DNA of 64,000 bases from Pseudomonas saudimassiliensis (GTDB lineage: Bacteria > Pseudomonadota > Gammaproteobacteria > Pseudomonadales > Pseudomonadaceae). The position numbers and the translations under genes are program-made. Location: positions 1,929,953-1,993,952 of the forward strand of contig NZ_LK391969.1 of the NCBI RefSeq assembly GCF_000939975.1, in the 5' to 3' direction. The notes below the pieces were generated by a model. The model did no database searches. It saw only the letters and a list, made by a program, of their open reading frames with translations, and was not told the origin of the DNA. Shown here piece after piece: positions 19,691 through 31,875 of this stretch; within the stretch, counting starts at the first letter, position 1, and each line of letters opens with the position of its first letter.

Positions 19691-19709
19691 CCGTCTCGGC
19701 GGTCCAGGA

Positions 19710-21017
19710 TCAGGCGTTAACGGGAACCACCAACCGGGCTTCGGTGCCGCCGCCAGCCCGATTGAGCAGCTGCACGCTGATGCCGTGGCTGTCGGCAATG
19801 CGCTTGACGATCGCCAGCCCGAGGCCGGTGCCCTTGGTGGAGCGGGCCCGGTCGCCGCGGATGAAGGGGGTGAACAGGTCTTCCCCTTCGCTCTGGTCGA
19901 TGCCCGGGCCGCGGTCCAGCACGCTCACCACCACGCAGGGTTGAATGGCGCTCCGTTCCAGGTGCGTGCAGATCTCCACACCGGTGCCCCCGTGGTTCAA
20001 TGCGTTTTCCACCAGGTTGGTCAGCAGCCGCTTGATCGACAGTCGCCGCAGGGCCAGCTCCGGCACCGGCTCTAGGCATAGCCGCACCAGCTGTTCGCTG
20101 GTATTAACCGGGGTGACCACCTCGCGGATGAGCTCATTGAGGTCGCAGGGCTCCAGGGGCTCGGCGCTGCCGTCGCGGATATAGGCCATGAACTGGTCGA
20201 GGATGGCGTCCATGTCCTCGATATCCCGGATCATCCCCTCGGTAAGCTCGGGCTCGACGCCGGACATCAGCTCGGTAGACAGGCGCATGCGGGTCAGGGG
20301 CGTGCGCAGGTCGTGGGACACCCCGGCGAGCAATAGCGCGCGGTCATTGTTGGCCTGCTCGACGTCCTGGGCCATCTGGTTGAAGGCGCGGTACACCTCG
20401 GCAATCTCCGCCGGCCCGCTGGTATCTAGCAGCCGCACACTGTGGCCTTGGCCGATGCGCTGGGCAGCACGTTCGAGCACCTTCAAGGGTCGGTTGAGCT
20501 GGCGCACGAAGATCCAGGCGGCGCCGGTGGAGAGCATGCCGATAAGGCCCAGCCAACTGACCACCAGCCAGATGCGATGCCCCCGCAGCGGGTGCGCGTA
20601 CAGCGGCACCTTCAGCCACTGGTCACCGTAGTTCGGCTGATGCACCCAGATGGCCGGCTGGTCCACGGTCTGCACGCGAATCTCGGTCCGGTCACCCAGT
20701 TCATCACGCAACTGGTTGGTGAACACGCCGGAATAGGGCCAATGGATTTCCCCTGGCGGCACCTGGCTGTCGTGGACCAGCTCCATGCCGGATATGTCTT
20801 TCAGGTCGGCCCGGGCTTCGGGCCCGCTGGCCCAGTAGGCCTGCACCAGCAAGGCGGTGCCATGGCTGTACTGCCGGTCTACCAGCAGATCCTCGTTGCT
20901 CATCAGGTAGACCAGGGTGAGGATCTTGGAGAACAGCGTGACCAGCAACACCAGCAGCAGGGTGCGGGCAAAGAAGCTGCGGGGCAGCAGCGGGTGCCAG
21001 CCCGGGCCGCCCTTCAC
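19710..21017 (-). CDS. amgS: Sensor histidine kinase, EnvZ/AmgS type
   Basis: A 435-residue inner-membrane sensor kinase. TM1 is near residues 10-38, a periplasmic domain runs to about 155 and TM2 is near 155-175. HAMP follows, then the H-box (LAGVSHDLRTPLTRMRLS) and a HATPase domain (LLTNLVENALNHG, LDRGPGID, KGTGLGLAIVKRI). The ATG overlaps the regulator's stop (ATGA). In P. aeruginosa the orthologous AmgRS (OmpR/EnvZ-like, next to tex and gshA) responds to membrane stress such as aminoglycoside-induced misfolding. The signal here is inferred from that synteny only. Confidence 0.92.
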   Translation of the reverse strand: MKGGPGWHPLLPRSFFARTLLLVLLVTLFSKILTLVYLMSNEDLLVDRQYSHGTALLVQAYWASGPEARADLKDISGMELVHDSQVPPGEIHWPYSGVFTNQLRDELGDRTEIRVQTVDQPAIWVHQPNYGDQWLKVPLYAHPLRGHRIWLVVSWLGLIGMLSTGAAWIFVRQLNRPLKVLERAAQRIGQGHSVRLLDTSGPAEIAEVYRAFNQMAQDVEQANNDRALLLAGVSHDLRTPLTRMRLSTELMSGVEPELTEGMIRDIEDMDAILDQFMAYIRDGSAEPLEPCDLNELIREVVTPVNTSEQLVRLCLEPVPELALRRLSIKRLLTNLVENALNHGGTGVEICTHLERSAIQPCVVVSVLDRGPGIDQSEGEDLFTPFIRGDRARSTKGTGLGLAIVKRIADSHGISVQLLNRAGGGTEARLVVPVNA

Positions 21018-21736
21018 TGCTGCTGGCCGTCCGGCACGAACACGTAGCCGACACCCCAGACGGTCTGGATATAGCGGGGCTTGGAAGGATCAGGCTCCAG
21101 TAACCGGCGCAGGCGGGAAATCTGCACATCAATGGAGCGCTCCAGGGCGTCCCACTCCCGGCCGCGGGCCAGTTGCATCAGCTTGTCGCGGGTCAGCGGC
21201 ACCCGCGGGTGGTGTACCAGCGCCTTGAGTACGGAAAATTCCCCGGAGGTCAGCATATGCACCTCGTCGCCGCGCTTGAGTTCACGGGTGGCCAGGCTGA
21301 GGACGAAATCACCGAAGGTGACTTCGTTGTCGTCGGTGGACGGCGCGCCGGGAATCTGCGGCGCCTGGCGGCGCAGTACGGCCTTGATCCGGGCCACCAG
21401 TTCGCGGGGGTTGAAGGGCTTGGGCAGGTAGTCGTCCGCGCCCAGCTCCAGACCCTGGATCCGGCTGGTCTCATCGCCCTTGGCGGTGAGCATGATGATG
21501 GGCGTGGTGGTGCCCCGTTCGCGCAGGCGAGCGCAGGCCTTGAGGCCATCTTCGCCGGGCAGCATCAGGTCCAGCACGATCAGCGAAAACAGCTCGCGAT
21601 CCAGCAGGCGGTCCATTTGCGCGGTGTTCTCCACCGCCCGGGCGCGATAGCCCTGCTCGCTGAGAAAGCGCTCAAGCAGCCGACGCAGACGCGCGTCGTC
21701 ATCCACGATCAGTATTTTTTCGCCTTCATTGCTCAT
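21014..21736 (-). CDS. amgR: OmpR-family response regulator (AmgR)
   Basis: A 240-residue OmpR-type regulator. The receiver carries acidic residues in LIVDDDARLRR, the acceptor in LIVLDLMLPGEDG and the Lys in YLPKPFNPREL. The C-terminal winged helix is intact (LTSGEFSVLKALV, RSIDVQISRLRRLLE, WGVGYVF). The start at 21736 is chosen because AGGTGAT lies 7 nt upstream; the open frame continues to 21781. It is the DNA-binding partner of the downstream kinase. Confidence 0.94.
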   Translation of the reverse strand: MSNEGEKILIVDDDARLRRLLERFLSEQGYRARAVENTAQMDRLLDRELFSLIVLDLMLPGEDGLKACARLRERGTTTPIIMLTAKGDETSRIQGLELGADDYLPKPFNPRELVARIKAVLRRQAPQIPGAPSTDDNEVTFGDFVLSLATRELKRGDEVHMLTSGEFSVLKALVHHPRVPLTRDKLMQLARGREWDALERSIDVQISRLRRLLEPDPSKPRYIQTVWGVGYVFVPDGQQQ

Positions 21737-21926
21737 AGGACCATCACCTTTTTCGAAGAAAGCCATTGTCGCTGATGCCAATCACAGCGGGAGCTGGCCA
21801 TTGTTACAAGAGGTTTCCCGGGGCTGTCGACTAACCGATGGCAAACGCCAGGGGACCGGGCTGCATTCCGTGGCGGCGACTCGGTTATACTGCCGCGTCT
21901 GAAATGAACGATGTGGAATCCTAGCC

Positions 21927-24257
<2,331 letters not shown>

Positions 24258-24259
24258 CC

Positions 24260-24661
24260 ATGAGCCGAAATCCGAAGCTGGACGCCATTCACGACAATCG
24301 TATGAGCCCCTTTACCGAGATGCTGGGCCTGCAACTGGTCAGCCTGGATGAAGAAGGCTGCGTCATGCGTCTGGACGTGAGCCCGCAGCATTTCAATACC
24401 ACCCAGCGGGTCCATGGCGGAGTCATCTTCAGCCTGCTGGACTCGGCCATGGGCGCGGCGGTCTATGCGCGGCTGGACGCCCATGAGTCAACCGCTACCA
24501 TTGAATGCAAGATCAATTACACCCGTGCGGTCACTGGCGGCGTGCTGGAATGCCGGGCCAAGGTCATGCATGCCGGTACCCGTACCATGGTGGTCGATGG
24601 CGAGGTGTGGCAGGACGGCGCGCTGGCTGCCAAGTGCCTGGGTACCTTCGCGCGCATCTGA
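24260..24661 (+). CDS. PaaI-family hotdog thioesterase
   Basis: A 133-residue hotdog-fold protein with HGGVIFSLLDSAMGAAVYA, the PaaI/YbgC-like active-site helix with a catalytic Asp, and ATIECKINYTRAVTGGVL. It probably hydrolyses an acyl- or aryl-CoA; the substrate cannot be read from sequence. It begins 2 bp after the tex stop, so the two are probably cotranscribed and coupled. The tex-thioesterase-gshA order is conserved in pseudomonads. Confidence 0.88.
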   Translation: MSRNPKLDAIHDNRMSPFTEMLGLQLVSLDEEGCVMRLDVSPQHFNTTQRVHGGVIFSLLDSAMGAAVYARLDAHESTATIECKINYTRAVTGGVLECRAKVMHAGTRTMVVDGEVWQDGALAAKCLGTFARI

Positions 24662-24728
24662 AGTGGCCCGGCGTAGTGGCGACGGAGATCCGAAGCCGAC
24701 CGTATTCACCGTTTGAGGAGTGGCACGC

Positions 24729-26300
24729 TTGTCACCATTGTTGAAGCAACGTCTCGAGCTGCTGGCCCAACCAGCCCTGCAGAACAGTCTCACCGCCTGC
24801 ATGCATGGCATCGAGAAGGAGAGCCTGCGCATCGACGCCAGCGGCACCCTCTCGCAACGGCCGCACCCCGCCGGGCTGGGCTCCGCGCTGACCCACCCGA
24901 CCATCACCACCGACTATTCCGAGGCGCTGATCGAGCTGATCACCCCGGTCAATCGGGATATCGACGGATTGTTCCAGCAGCTGGATGACATCCACCGCTT
25001 CACCTATGGCGAGCTGGGCGAGGAGCGCCTGTGGACCGAGTCCATGCCCTGCATATTGCCGGCCCGCGATGAGGATATCCCCATCGCCTGGTACGGCACC
25101 TCCAACGTGGGCATGCTCAAGCACGTCTACCGGCGCGGCCTGGCGGTGCGCTACGGCAAGCCGATGCAGTGCATCGCCGGCATCCACTACAACTTCTCGC
25201 TGGCGCCCGAGCTGTGGGAAGCCCTACGCCAGCAGGACGGGGATGCCCGCAGTACCCAGGACTTCCAGTCCGAGCGCTACGCGGCGTTGATCCGCAACTT
25301 CCGCCGTTACGCCTGGGTGCTGATGTACCTGTTCGGCGCCTCGCCGGCGCTGTGTGCGAGCTTTCTGCAGGGGCGCGATCACCAGCTACAGCCGTTGGGC
25401 GACAAGACTCTGTACCTGCCCTACGCGACCAGCCTGCGGATGAGCGACCTGGGCTACAACAACGACGCCCAGGCGGGCCTGAGTGTCTGCTACAACAGCC
25501 TGGACAGCTACATCGCCAGCATGAAGAAGGCCATCAGCCTGCCCTACGCGCCCTATGCGGCGATCGGCACCCACGATGCCGACGGCCAGTGGCAGCAACT
25601 GAATACCAACCTGCTGCAGATCGAGAACGAGTTCTACAGCTCGATCCGGCCCAAGCGGGTAACGCGCAGCGGCGAGAAGCCGGTGCATGCGCTGGCGTCC
25701 CGGGGGGTGGAGTATGTGGAAGTGCGCTGCATGGATATCGATCCGTTCGCCCCGCTGGGTATCGAGCCGAGCACGGCGCATTTCCTCGACAGTTTCCTGC
25801 TGTTCTGCGCCCTGGCCGAGAGTCCGGCCATGTCGGACGAAGAATGCCGCGCCAGCAACGACAACTTCGCGCTGGTGGTCAAGCGCGGCCGCGAGCCGGG
25901 CCTGCAGCTGACCCGCAAGGGCCAGCCCAGCGGCCTGAACGAATGGGGCGAGCACCTGCTGGACAATATCGCCGCCTGCGCCAGCCTGCTGGATCAGGCC
26001 GGCCAGACCACCGCCCACAGTGACAGCCTGGCGCTGCAGCGGGCCAAGCTGCGGGATCCGGCGCTGACCCCCTCGGCCCGGGTGCTGGACGCCATTGCCG
26101 CCCACGGCAACAGCTTCTTCCGTTTTGCCCTGGCCCAGTCCGAGGCGCACCGCGAGCATTTCCTGGCGCGGCCGCTGGAGGCTGCCAAGGCCGAAGCATT
26201 CGCCGCCATGGCGGCCCAGTCGGTAGCGGACCAGGTGGCCATGGAGCAGGCCGATAGCATCGATTTCGACAGCTACGTGGCGCAATACCTCAGCCAGTAG
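24729..26300 (+). CDS. gshA: Glutamate-cysteine ligase
   Basis: About 523 residues, a proteobacterial-type glutamate-cysteine ligase catalysing the first step of glutathione synthesis. Visible blocks are HGIEKESLRID (active-site acid cluster), HPTITTDYSEALIELITP, GIHYNFSL and VEVRCMDIDPFAP. I choose the TTG at 24729 because GAGGAG sits 8 nt upstream and MSPLLKQRLELL matches the family N-terminus. A GTG at 24720 would overlap that ribosome-binding site. Confidence 0.94.
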   Translation: MSPLLKQRLELLAQPALQNSLTACMHGIEKESLRIDASGTLSQRPHPAGLGSALTHPTITTDYSEALIELITPVNRDIDGLFQQLDDIHRFTYGELGEERLWTESMPCILPARDEDIPIAWYGTSNVGMLKHVYRRGLAVRYGKPMQCIAGIHYNFSLAPELWEALRQQDGDARSTQDFQSERYAALIRNFRRYAWVLMYLFGASPALCASFLQGRDHQLQPLGDKTLYLPYATSLRMSDLGYNNDAQAGLSVCYNSLDSYIASMKKAISLPYAPYAAIGTHDADGQWQQLNTNLLQIENEFYSSIRPKRVTRSGEKPVHALASRGVEYVEVRCMDIDPFAPLGIEPSTAHFLDSFLLFCALAESPAMSDEECRASNDNFALVVKRGREPGLQLTRKGQPSGLNEWGEHLLDNIAACASLLDQAGQTTAHSDSLALQRAKLRDPALTPSARVLDAIAAHGNSFFRFALAQSEAHREHFLARPLEAAKAEAFAAMAAQSVADQVAMEQADSIDFDSYVAQYLSQ

Positions 26301-26435
26301 CCCCGGCGCGGTGGCCGGCGGACTTTCCGCAGCTGGCAGTTGTCTTATGCAGGGCGATCAATCACCGGTATGGTGATTGACCCCCAGGCAGTGGACCCAG
26401 CTAGACTGTGGAAAAATTCAAACCAAGGAGCCACC

Positions 26436-27413
26436 ATGAAAGCCGTTCTGTGCAAAGCCTACGGACCTGCCAGCACGCTGTCGCTGGAAGAGGCTGCCGA
26501 TCCGGTAGCCAAGGATAACCAGGTTGTTATCGACGTCCACGCTGCCGGCGTCAACTTCCCCGACACCCTGATCATCGAGGGCAAGTACCAGGTCAAACCG
26601 CCGTTCCCGTTCTCGCCGGGCGGTGAGGCTGCCGGTGTGGTATCCAGCGTCGGCAGCCAGATCACCCACCTGAAGCCGGGCGACCGGGTCATGGGGCTGA
26701 CCGGCTACGGCAGCTTTGCCGAGAAGGTCACCGCCGCCGGCACCCATGTGCTGCCGATGCCCGATGACATGGACTTTGTCACCGCCGCCGGTTTCAGCAT
26801 GACCTACGGCACCTCCATGCACGCATTGACCCAGCGCGGCAACCTGCAGCCGGGCGAGACCCTGCTGGTACTGGGTGCCTCCGGTGGCGTAGGCCTGGCT
26901 GCGGTAGAGATCGGCAAGGCAATGGGCGCACGGGTGATTGCCGCGGCCTCCAGTGACGAAAAGCTGGAAGTCGCCCGCCAGGCGGGTGCCGATGAGCTGA
27001 TCAACTACAGCGAAGTCGAGCTCAAGGAGCGGGTCAAGGAGCTGACCGACGGTCACGGCGCCGATGTGATCTACGATCCGGTCGGTGGCGACCTGTTCGA
27101 CCAGTCCATGCGCTGCATCAACTGGCGCGGGCGTCTGCTGGTGGTCGGCTTTGCCAGCGGCCGGATTCCCGAGCTGCCAGCCAACCTGGCACTGCTCAAG
27201 GGCGCTGCCGTGGTCGGCGTGTTCTGGGGCGCCTTCGTCACCCGCGAGCCGCAGGCCAATCTGGCGAACTTCCAGCAGCTGTTCCGCTGGCACAGCGAAG
27301 GCAAGATCAAGCCGCTGGTCTCCCAGACCTTCGAGCTCGACCAATACGAAGCAGCGCTGACCACCCTGACCACCCGCCAGGCCGTGGGCAAGATCGTCAT
27401 CAAGACACGCTGA
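26436..27413 (+). CDS. NADPH:quinone oxidoreductase-like zinc-free MDR protein
   Basis: A 325-residue medium-chain dehydrogenase/reductase of the quinone oxidoreductase class. It has the N-terminal GroES-like fold with INFPDTLIIEGKYQVKPP and FSPGGEAAGVV, and the nucleotide site VLGASGGVGLAAVEIGKAMGA. The zinc ligands of alcohol dehydrogenases are absent. It is likely to reduce quinones or enones with NADPH; the natural substrate is unknown. AAGGAG lies 5-10 nt before the chosen ATG. Confidence 0.9.
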   Translation: MKAVLCKAYGPASTLSLEEAADPVAKDNQVVIDVHAAGVNFPDTLIIEGKYQVKPPFPFSPGGEAAGVVSSVGSQITHLKPGDRVMGLTGYGSFAEKVTAAGTHVLPMPDDMDFVTAAGFSMTYGTSMHALTQRGNLQPGETLLVLGASGGVGLAAVEIGKAMGARVIAAASSDEKLEVARQAGADELINYSEVELKERVKELTDGHGADVIYDPVGGDLFDQSMRCINWRGRLLVVGFASGRIPELPANLALLKGAAVVGVFWGAFVTREPQANLANFQQLFRWHSEGKIKPLVSQTFELDQYEAALTTLTTRQAVGKIVIKTR

Positions 27414-27438
27414 GGCTGCCGCGGGCGGCAGCCAGTCG

Positions 27439-27465
27439 CTAGCTAGAAGCTTGAAGCTAGAAGCA
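27439..27465. repeat. Diverged inverted copies of the heptamer unit
   Basis: A short run rich in GAAGCTAGAAGC-type units, roughly the reverse complement of the CTTCCAG array that starts 82 bp further on, with a few substitutions. The two could pair to form a long hairpin between the quinone oxidoreductase and trmL stop codons. This placement between convergent genes would suit a bidirectional terminator. Confidence 0.6.
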
Positions 27466-27546
27466 GGCCGGGGTGATCCCCGGCCCTGCTTGTTCTCCTG
27501 TCAGTAAACGCTTGACTCAAAAAATCCCCGACCCCCACCCTGATTA

Positions 27547-27672
27547 CTTCCAGCTTCCAGCTTCCAGCTTCCAGCTTCCAGCTTCCAGCTTCCAGCTTCC
27601 AGCTTCCAGCTTCCAGCTTCCAGCTTCCAGCTTCCAGCTTCCAGCTTCCAGCTTCCAGCTTCCAGCTTCCAG
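27547..27672. repeat. Perfect tandem heptamer array, 18 x CTTCCAG
   Basis: 126 bp made of 18 uninterrupted copies of CTTCCAG. It ends one base before the trmL stop codon (TGA on the minus strand, 27674-27676) and so forms the start of the trmL 3' untranslated region. The unit is not a multiple of three and the array is non-coding; an apparent open frame of repeated Phe-Gln-Leu-Pro-Ala-Ser-Ser residues is an artefact. Related GAAGCT-type heptamers are, to my recollection, scattered between genes in other Pseudomonas genomes. Confidence 0.95.
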
Positions 27673-27673
27673 C

Positions 27674-28135
27674 TCAGCTCCCGGCAAAACCGTGCTGGCG
27701 CCAGGCTTCATAGACCAGCACGGCGGCGCTGTTGGATAGATTCAAGCTGCGGTTGTTGGGGTACATGGGGATGCGCAGCACCTGCTCCGGGGGCAGGGCC
27801 TCGCGGACGTCGGCAGGCAGGCCGCGGCTTTCCGGGCCGAACAGGAACAGGTCCCCCGGCTGGTAGCTGATCTCGCTGTAACAGTGCCGGCCCTTGGTGC
27901 TGAGGGCGAACACCCGGTTGGGTTGTACCTTGGCCAGGCAACTGGCCAGATCACTGTGGGTCTGCACCGGCGCGTATTCGTGGTAGTCCAGGCCGGCGCG
28001 GCGCAGGCGCTTGTCATCCAGCTCGAAGCCCAGGGGTTCGATCAGATGCAGCTGGCAGCCGGTATTGGCGCACAGGCGGATGATATTGCCGGTGTTGGGC
28101 GGTATTTCGGGTTCGAGCAGGGCGATATGAAACAT
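27674..28135 (-). CDS. trmL: tRNA (cytidine/uridine-2'-O) wobble methyltransferase TrmL
   Basis: A 153-residue SPOUT-class methyltransferase that modifies the wobble base 34 of two leucine tRNAs in E. coli. Motifs are [23 protein letters not shown] and the knot segment [23 protein letters not shown]. The frame is open to 28234, but the ATG at 28135 gives the family start [17 protein letters not shown]. The stop codon lies next to the heptamer array. Confidence 0.95.
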   Translation of the reverse strand: MFHIALLEPEIPPNTGNIIRLCANTGCQLHLIEPLGFELDDKRLRRAGLDYHEYAPVQTHSDLASCLAKVQPNRVFALSTKGRHCYSEISYQPGDLFLFGPESRGLPADVREALPPEQVLRIPMYPNNRSLNLSNSAAVLVYEAWRQHGFAGS

Positions 28136-28196
28136 GGGGGTGCGTTCCGGAAAAAACCGCGCCAGTGTAACCGCAAACCCTCTGGGCCAGACAGGC

Positions 28197-28235
28197 AAAA
28201 AAAAGGCGACTCTAGCCTGCCTAACCAGAGTCACC
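28197..28235 (-). terminator. Probable rho-independent terminator of ntrBC
   Basis: Read on the minus strand, GGTGACTCT and AGAGTCGCC form a 9-bp stem (one G-T pair) followed at once by a run of eight T residues. It is about 60 nt beyond the ntrC stop codon. Confidence 0.75.
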
Positions 28236-28294
28236 CCAATACACCCACTGACATACTAAGCAGTTAGTGTGCCAGTTTCATTGCACAGCGGTGA

Positions 28295-29724
<1,430 letters not shown>

Positions 29725-29728
<4 letters not shown>

Positions 29729-30810
29729 TCTTCCTCTCCCGGAGTGAAATCCAGCGGCAGAAACAGGGTAAAGACGGTACAACCCGGCACGCTTTCGCAT
29801 TCGATCAGGCCATGGTGCCGGGTGATGATGTTCTGGGTGATCGACAGGCCCAGGCCGGTGCCATCGGCGCGCCCGCTGACCATGGGGTAGAAGATGCTGT
29901 CGAGGATGCCGGGGGCGATGCCGGGGCCGTTGTCGAAGATCTCCAGCCGGCACACCAGGCGATGGCGACGCTGGCCGATGGTGAACTGGCGCAGCGTGCG
30001 GGTGCGCAGGGTGATCTGCCCGTGGCGGGTAATGGGCGCGGCCAGCAGCGCCTGCATGGCATTGCGGACAATATTCAGCACCGCCTGGATCAGTTGCTCC
30101 CGGTCGCCCATGAGGTCGGGAATGCTGGGGTCGTAGTCGCGCAGGATCTGCAGGTCGCCCTGGGTTTCCGCTTCGATCAGGCTGCAGACCCGCTCGGTAA
30201 TTTCGTGGATGTTGATGCTGGTCAGCTGCGGCGGCCGGTAGGGGCCCAGCATGCGGTCCACCAGATTGCGCAGGCGGTCGGCCTCCTGGATGATCACGTC
30301 GGTGTAATCCTGCAGGTCGGCGTTGGGCAGCTCGCGGGCGAGTAGCTGCGCCGCACCGCGGATGCCGCCCAGCGGGTTCTTGATCTCGTGGGCCAGGCCG
30401 CGGACCAGCACCCGGGTCACTTCCTGTTTGGACAGTTGGGCTTCCTCCCGGGTGATGCGCAGCAGGCGGTCGCGCGGCAGCAGCTCCAGCAGCACCCAGT
30501 TGCGTTCCATGGCAGTGATCGGGGTTACCGAGTAGTCGGCGACCAGGGTCTGCCCATTGCTCAGGTTCAGTTGCGCTTCGCGCTTGGTGAACGGATGCCC
30601 GTTGACGACGGTGTTGCGCAGCGATTGCAAGGATTCCACCGAGTCGCTGAACAGGCTGTCGAGCCGTTGGCCGATCACCCGCTGGCCGCTGACTTCGAGC
30701 AGCATCTCGGCGGCGGGGTTCATGTAACTGGCGTGCAACCGGTCATCCAGCAGCAGCACCGCTGTGGTGAGGTTGTCCAGGATCTGGCGCAAAAAGGGAT
30801 CAGGTAGCAT
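29725..30810 (-). CDS. ntrB: Nitrogen sensor kinase NtrB (GlnL)
   Basis: About 361 residues, a soluble histidine kinase/phosphatase. It has a PAS domain (DNLTTAVLLLDDRLHASYMNPAAEMLL), an H-box GLAHEIKNPLGGIRGAAQLL and a HATPase (NIVRNAMQAL, DNGPGIAPG, TGLGLSITQNI). It is controlled by the PII protein and phosphorylates NtrC. The ATG at 30810 gives the expected N-terminus; a GTG at 30825 is possible. About 240 bp without a recognised gene separate it from the DUF4124 gene upstream. Confidence 0.94.
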
Positions 30811-31053
30811 AGGGCATATATCCACGACGCTGTGGGCAGCTGTTCCGCCAGCTGTTGCAAGAAGCGAACCAGATCAGCGCGTGGGTCCCGGGCTGTGCTC
30901 AGCCGGGGTGCGTGCCGGGCGGCAGCGGCCCGGTACCCGCCGGACGGCGGCGGAGTAGCAGGACTGTGGCGGTGCCAGGGTGGGCGCCGATTGGCACCTC
31001 ACTATGGCACGAAAAAAGTGCGCGCGCACCATTATGGTGCGCAGCGGATTGGC

Positions 31054-31683
31054 TCAGCCGCCCGCGCCCGGTTTTGGCACATTGGGTGCCCGGGGCGCGG
31101 CCGGTGCCCGGGGCGCCTGGTTGGCGCCACCCCGGCCTGGCTGGTTGAGGGAGGTGCGTTGCAGGTGCACGGTGATGGGCGCGCTGCGCTGCAACTCTTC
31201 GCCCCGGGCATTGACCACCACCACGGCTACTTCGTGGCTGCCCCGATCCACGTTGCCGATGGTCAGCTGGTGCATGGCGGCGCCGTTGCCCGGCACCGCA
31301 CTGTCACTGAGCACGCCGTCCAGCGACACGCGCAGCAAATGGCTACCGCCCAGCGGCGGGTCGGTCTGCACGACCAGGGTCAGGTCGCCCTCGTTACTGC
31401 GGATATTGCTGTCGTGGGCCGGGCTGGTAATGCTCAGCTCCCGGTAGAAGCTGCCCTGCTGTTGCTGCTCGTCCGCGGTGCTGGAGGAGGGCGCTGGCGC
31501 GGCGATGGGCGGTGGCTCGATCACATTGGTCGGCCCCAGCTCGACGGTGCTGGCGCCCGGGCGGGGTTGGTCGGAGAACATGCGGTTTCCTTCCGCGTCG
31601 GTCCACGAATAGATCTGGGCGGCCGCCGGGCCGGCGAGCACGAGCAGGGCGCACAGGGCGCCGGGCAGGGGTAAGCGGAACAT
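31054..31683 (-). CDS. DUF4124-domain secreted protein
   Basis: A 209-residue predicted periplasmic protein. The signal peptide is at residues 1-23 (LPLPGALCALLVLAGPAAAQ). A DUF4124 motif follows (IYSWTDAEGNRMFSDQP), then a beta-rich region and a Pro/Ala-rich tail with RAPAAPRAPNVPKP. Function is unknown; this domain is common in Pseudomonas, and a DUF4124 gene near ntrBC/glnA is a recurrent arrangement. The start is set by the signal peptide; the frame continues 12 codons further upstream. Confidence 0.82.
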   Translation of the reverse strand: MFRLPLPGALCALLVLAGPAAAQIYSWTDAEGNRMFSDQPRPGASTVELGPTNVIEPPPIAAPAPSSSTADEQQQQGSFYRELSITSPAHDSNIRSNEGDLTLVVQTDPPLGGSHLLRVSLDGVLSDSAVPGNGAAMHQLTIGNVDRGSHEVAVVVVNARGEELQRSAPITVHLQRTSLNQPGRGGANQAPRAPAAPRAPNVPKPGAGG

Positions 31684-31827
31684 GCTAGTCACTCCATTGA
31701 TTTTGCCTAAGCGTTGCACTCAATCAGCGGGCTGGCAAGGGGGCAAGTGCCGGGATGAGCAGCCGTTGGGGTAACGCCCGCAACCGGCGGTCGGGTGAGG
31801 GTGTGCGCGGAGAGGGAGACAAACAAA

Positions 31828-31851
31828 AACGCCCCCGATAACGGGGGCGTT
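31828..31851 (-). terminator. Rho-independent terminator of glcB
   Basis: A perfect 10-bp inverted repeat (AACGCCCCCG, 4-nt loop, CGGGGGCGTT) lies 24 bp beyond the glcB stop. On the minus strand it is followed by TTTTTGTTTG, so it should end the glcDEFG-glcB transcript. Confidence 0.9.
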
Positions 31852-31875
31852 CTCACAGCGGGAGCCAGGCGCCGA

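Noticed and set aside
27547-27672. CRISPR array
   Set aside because: The repeats are 7 bp, contiguous, without spacers or cas genes.
27473-27739. Open frame of repeated FQLPASS units across the heptamer array
   Set aside because: It is a by-product of translating a 7-bp tandem repeat; it overlaps the end of trmL and has no ribosome-binding site.
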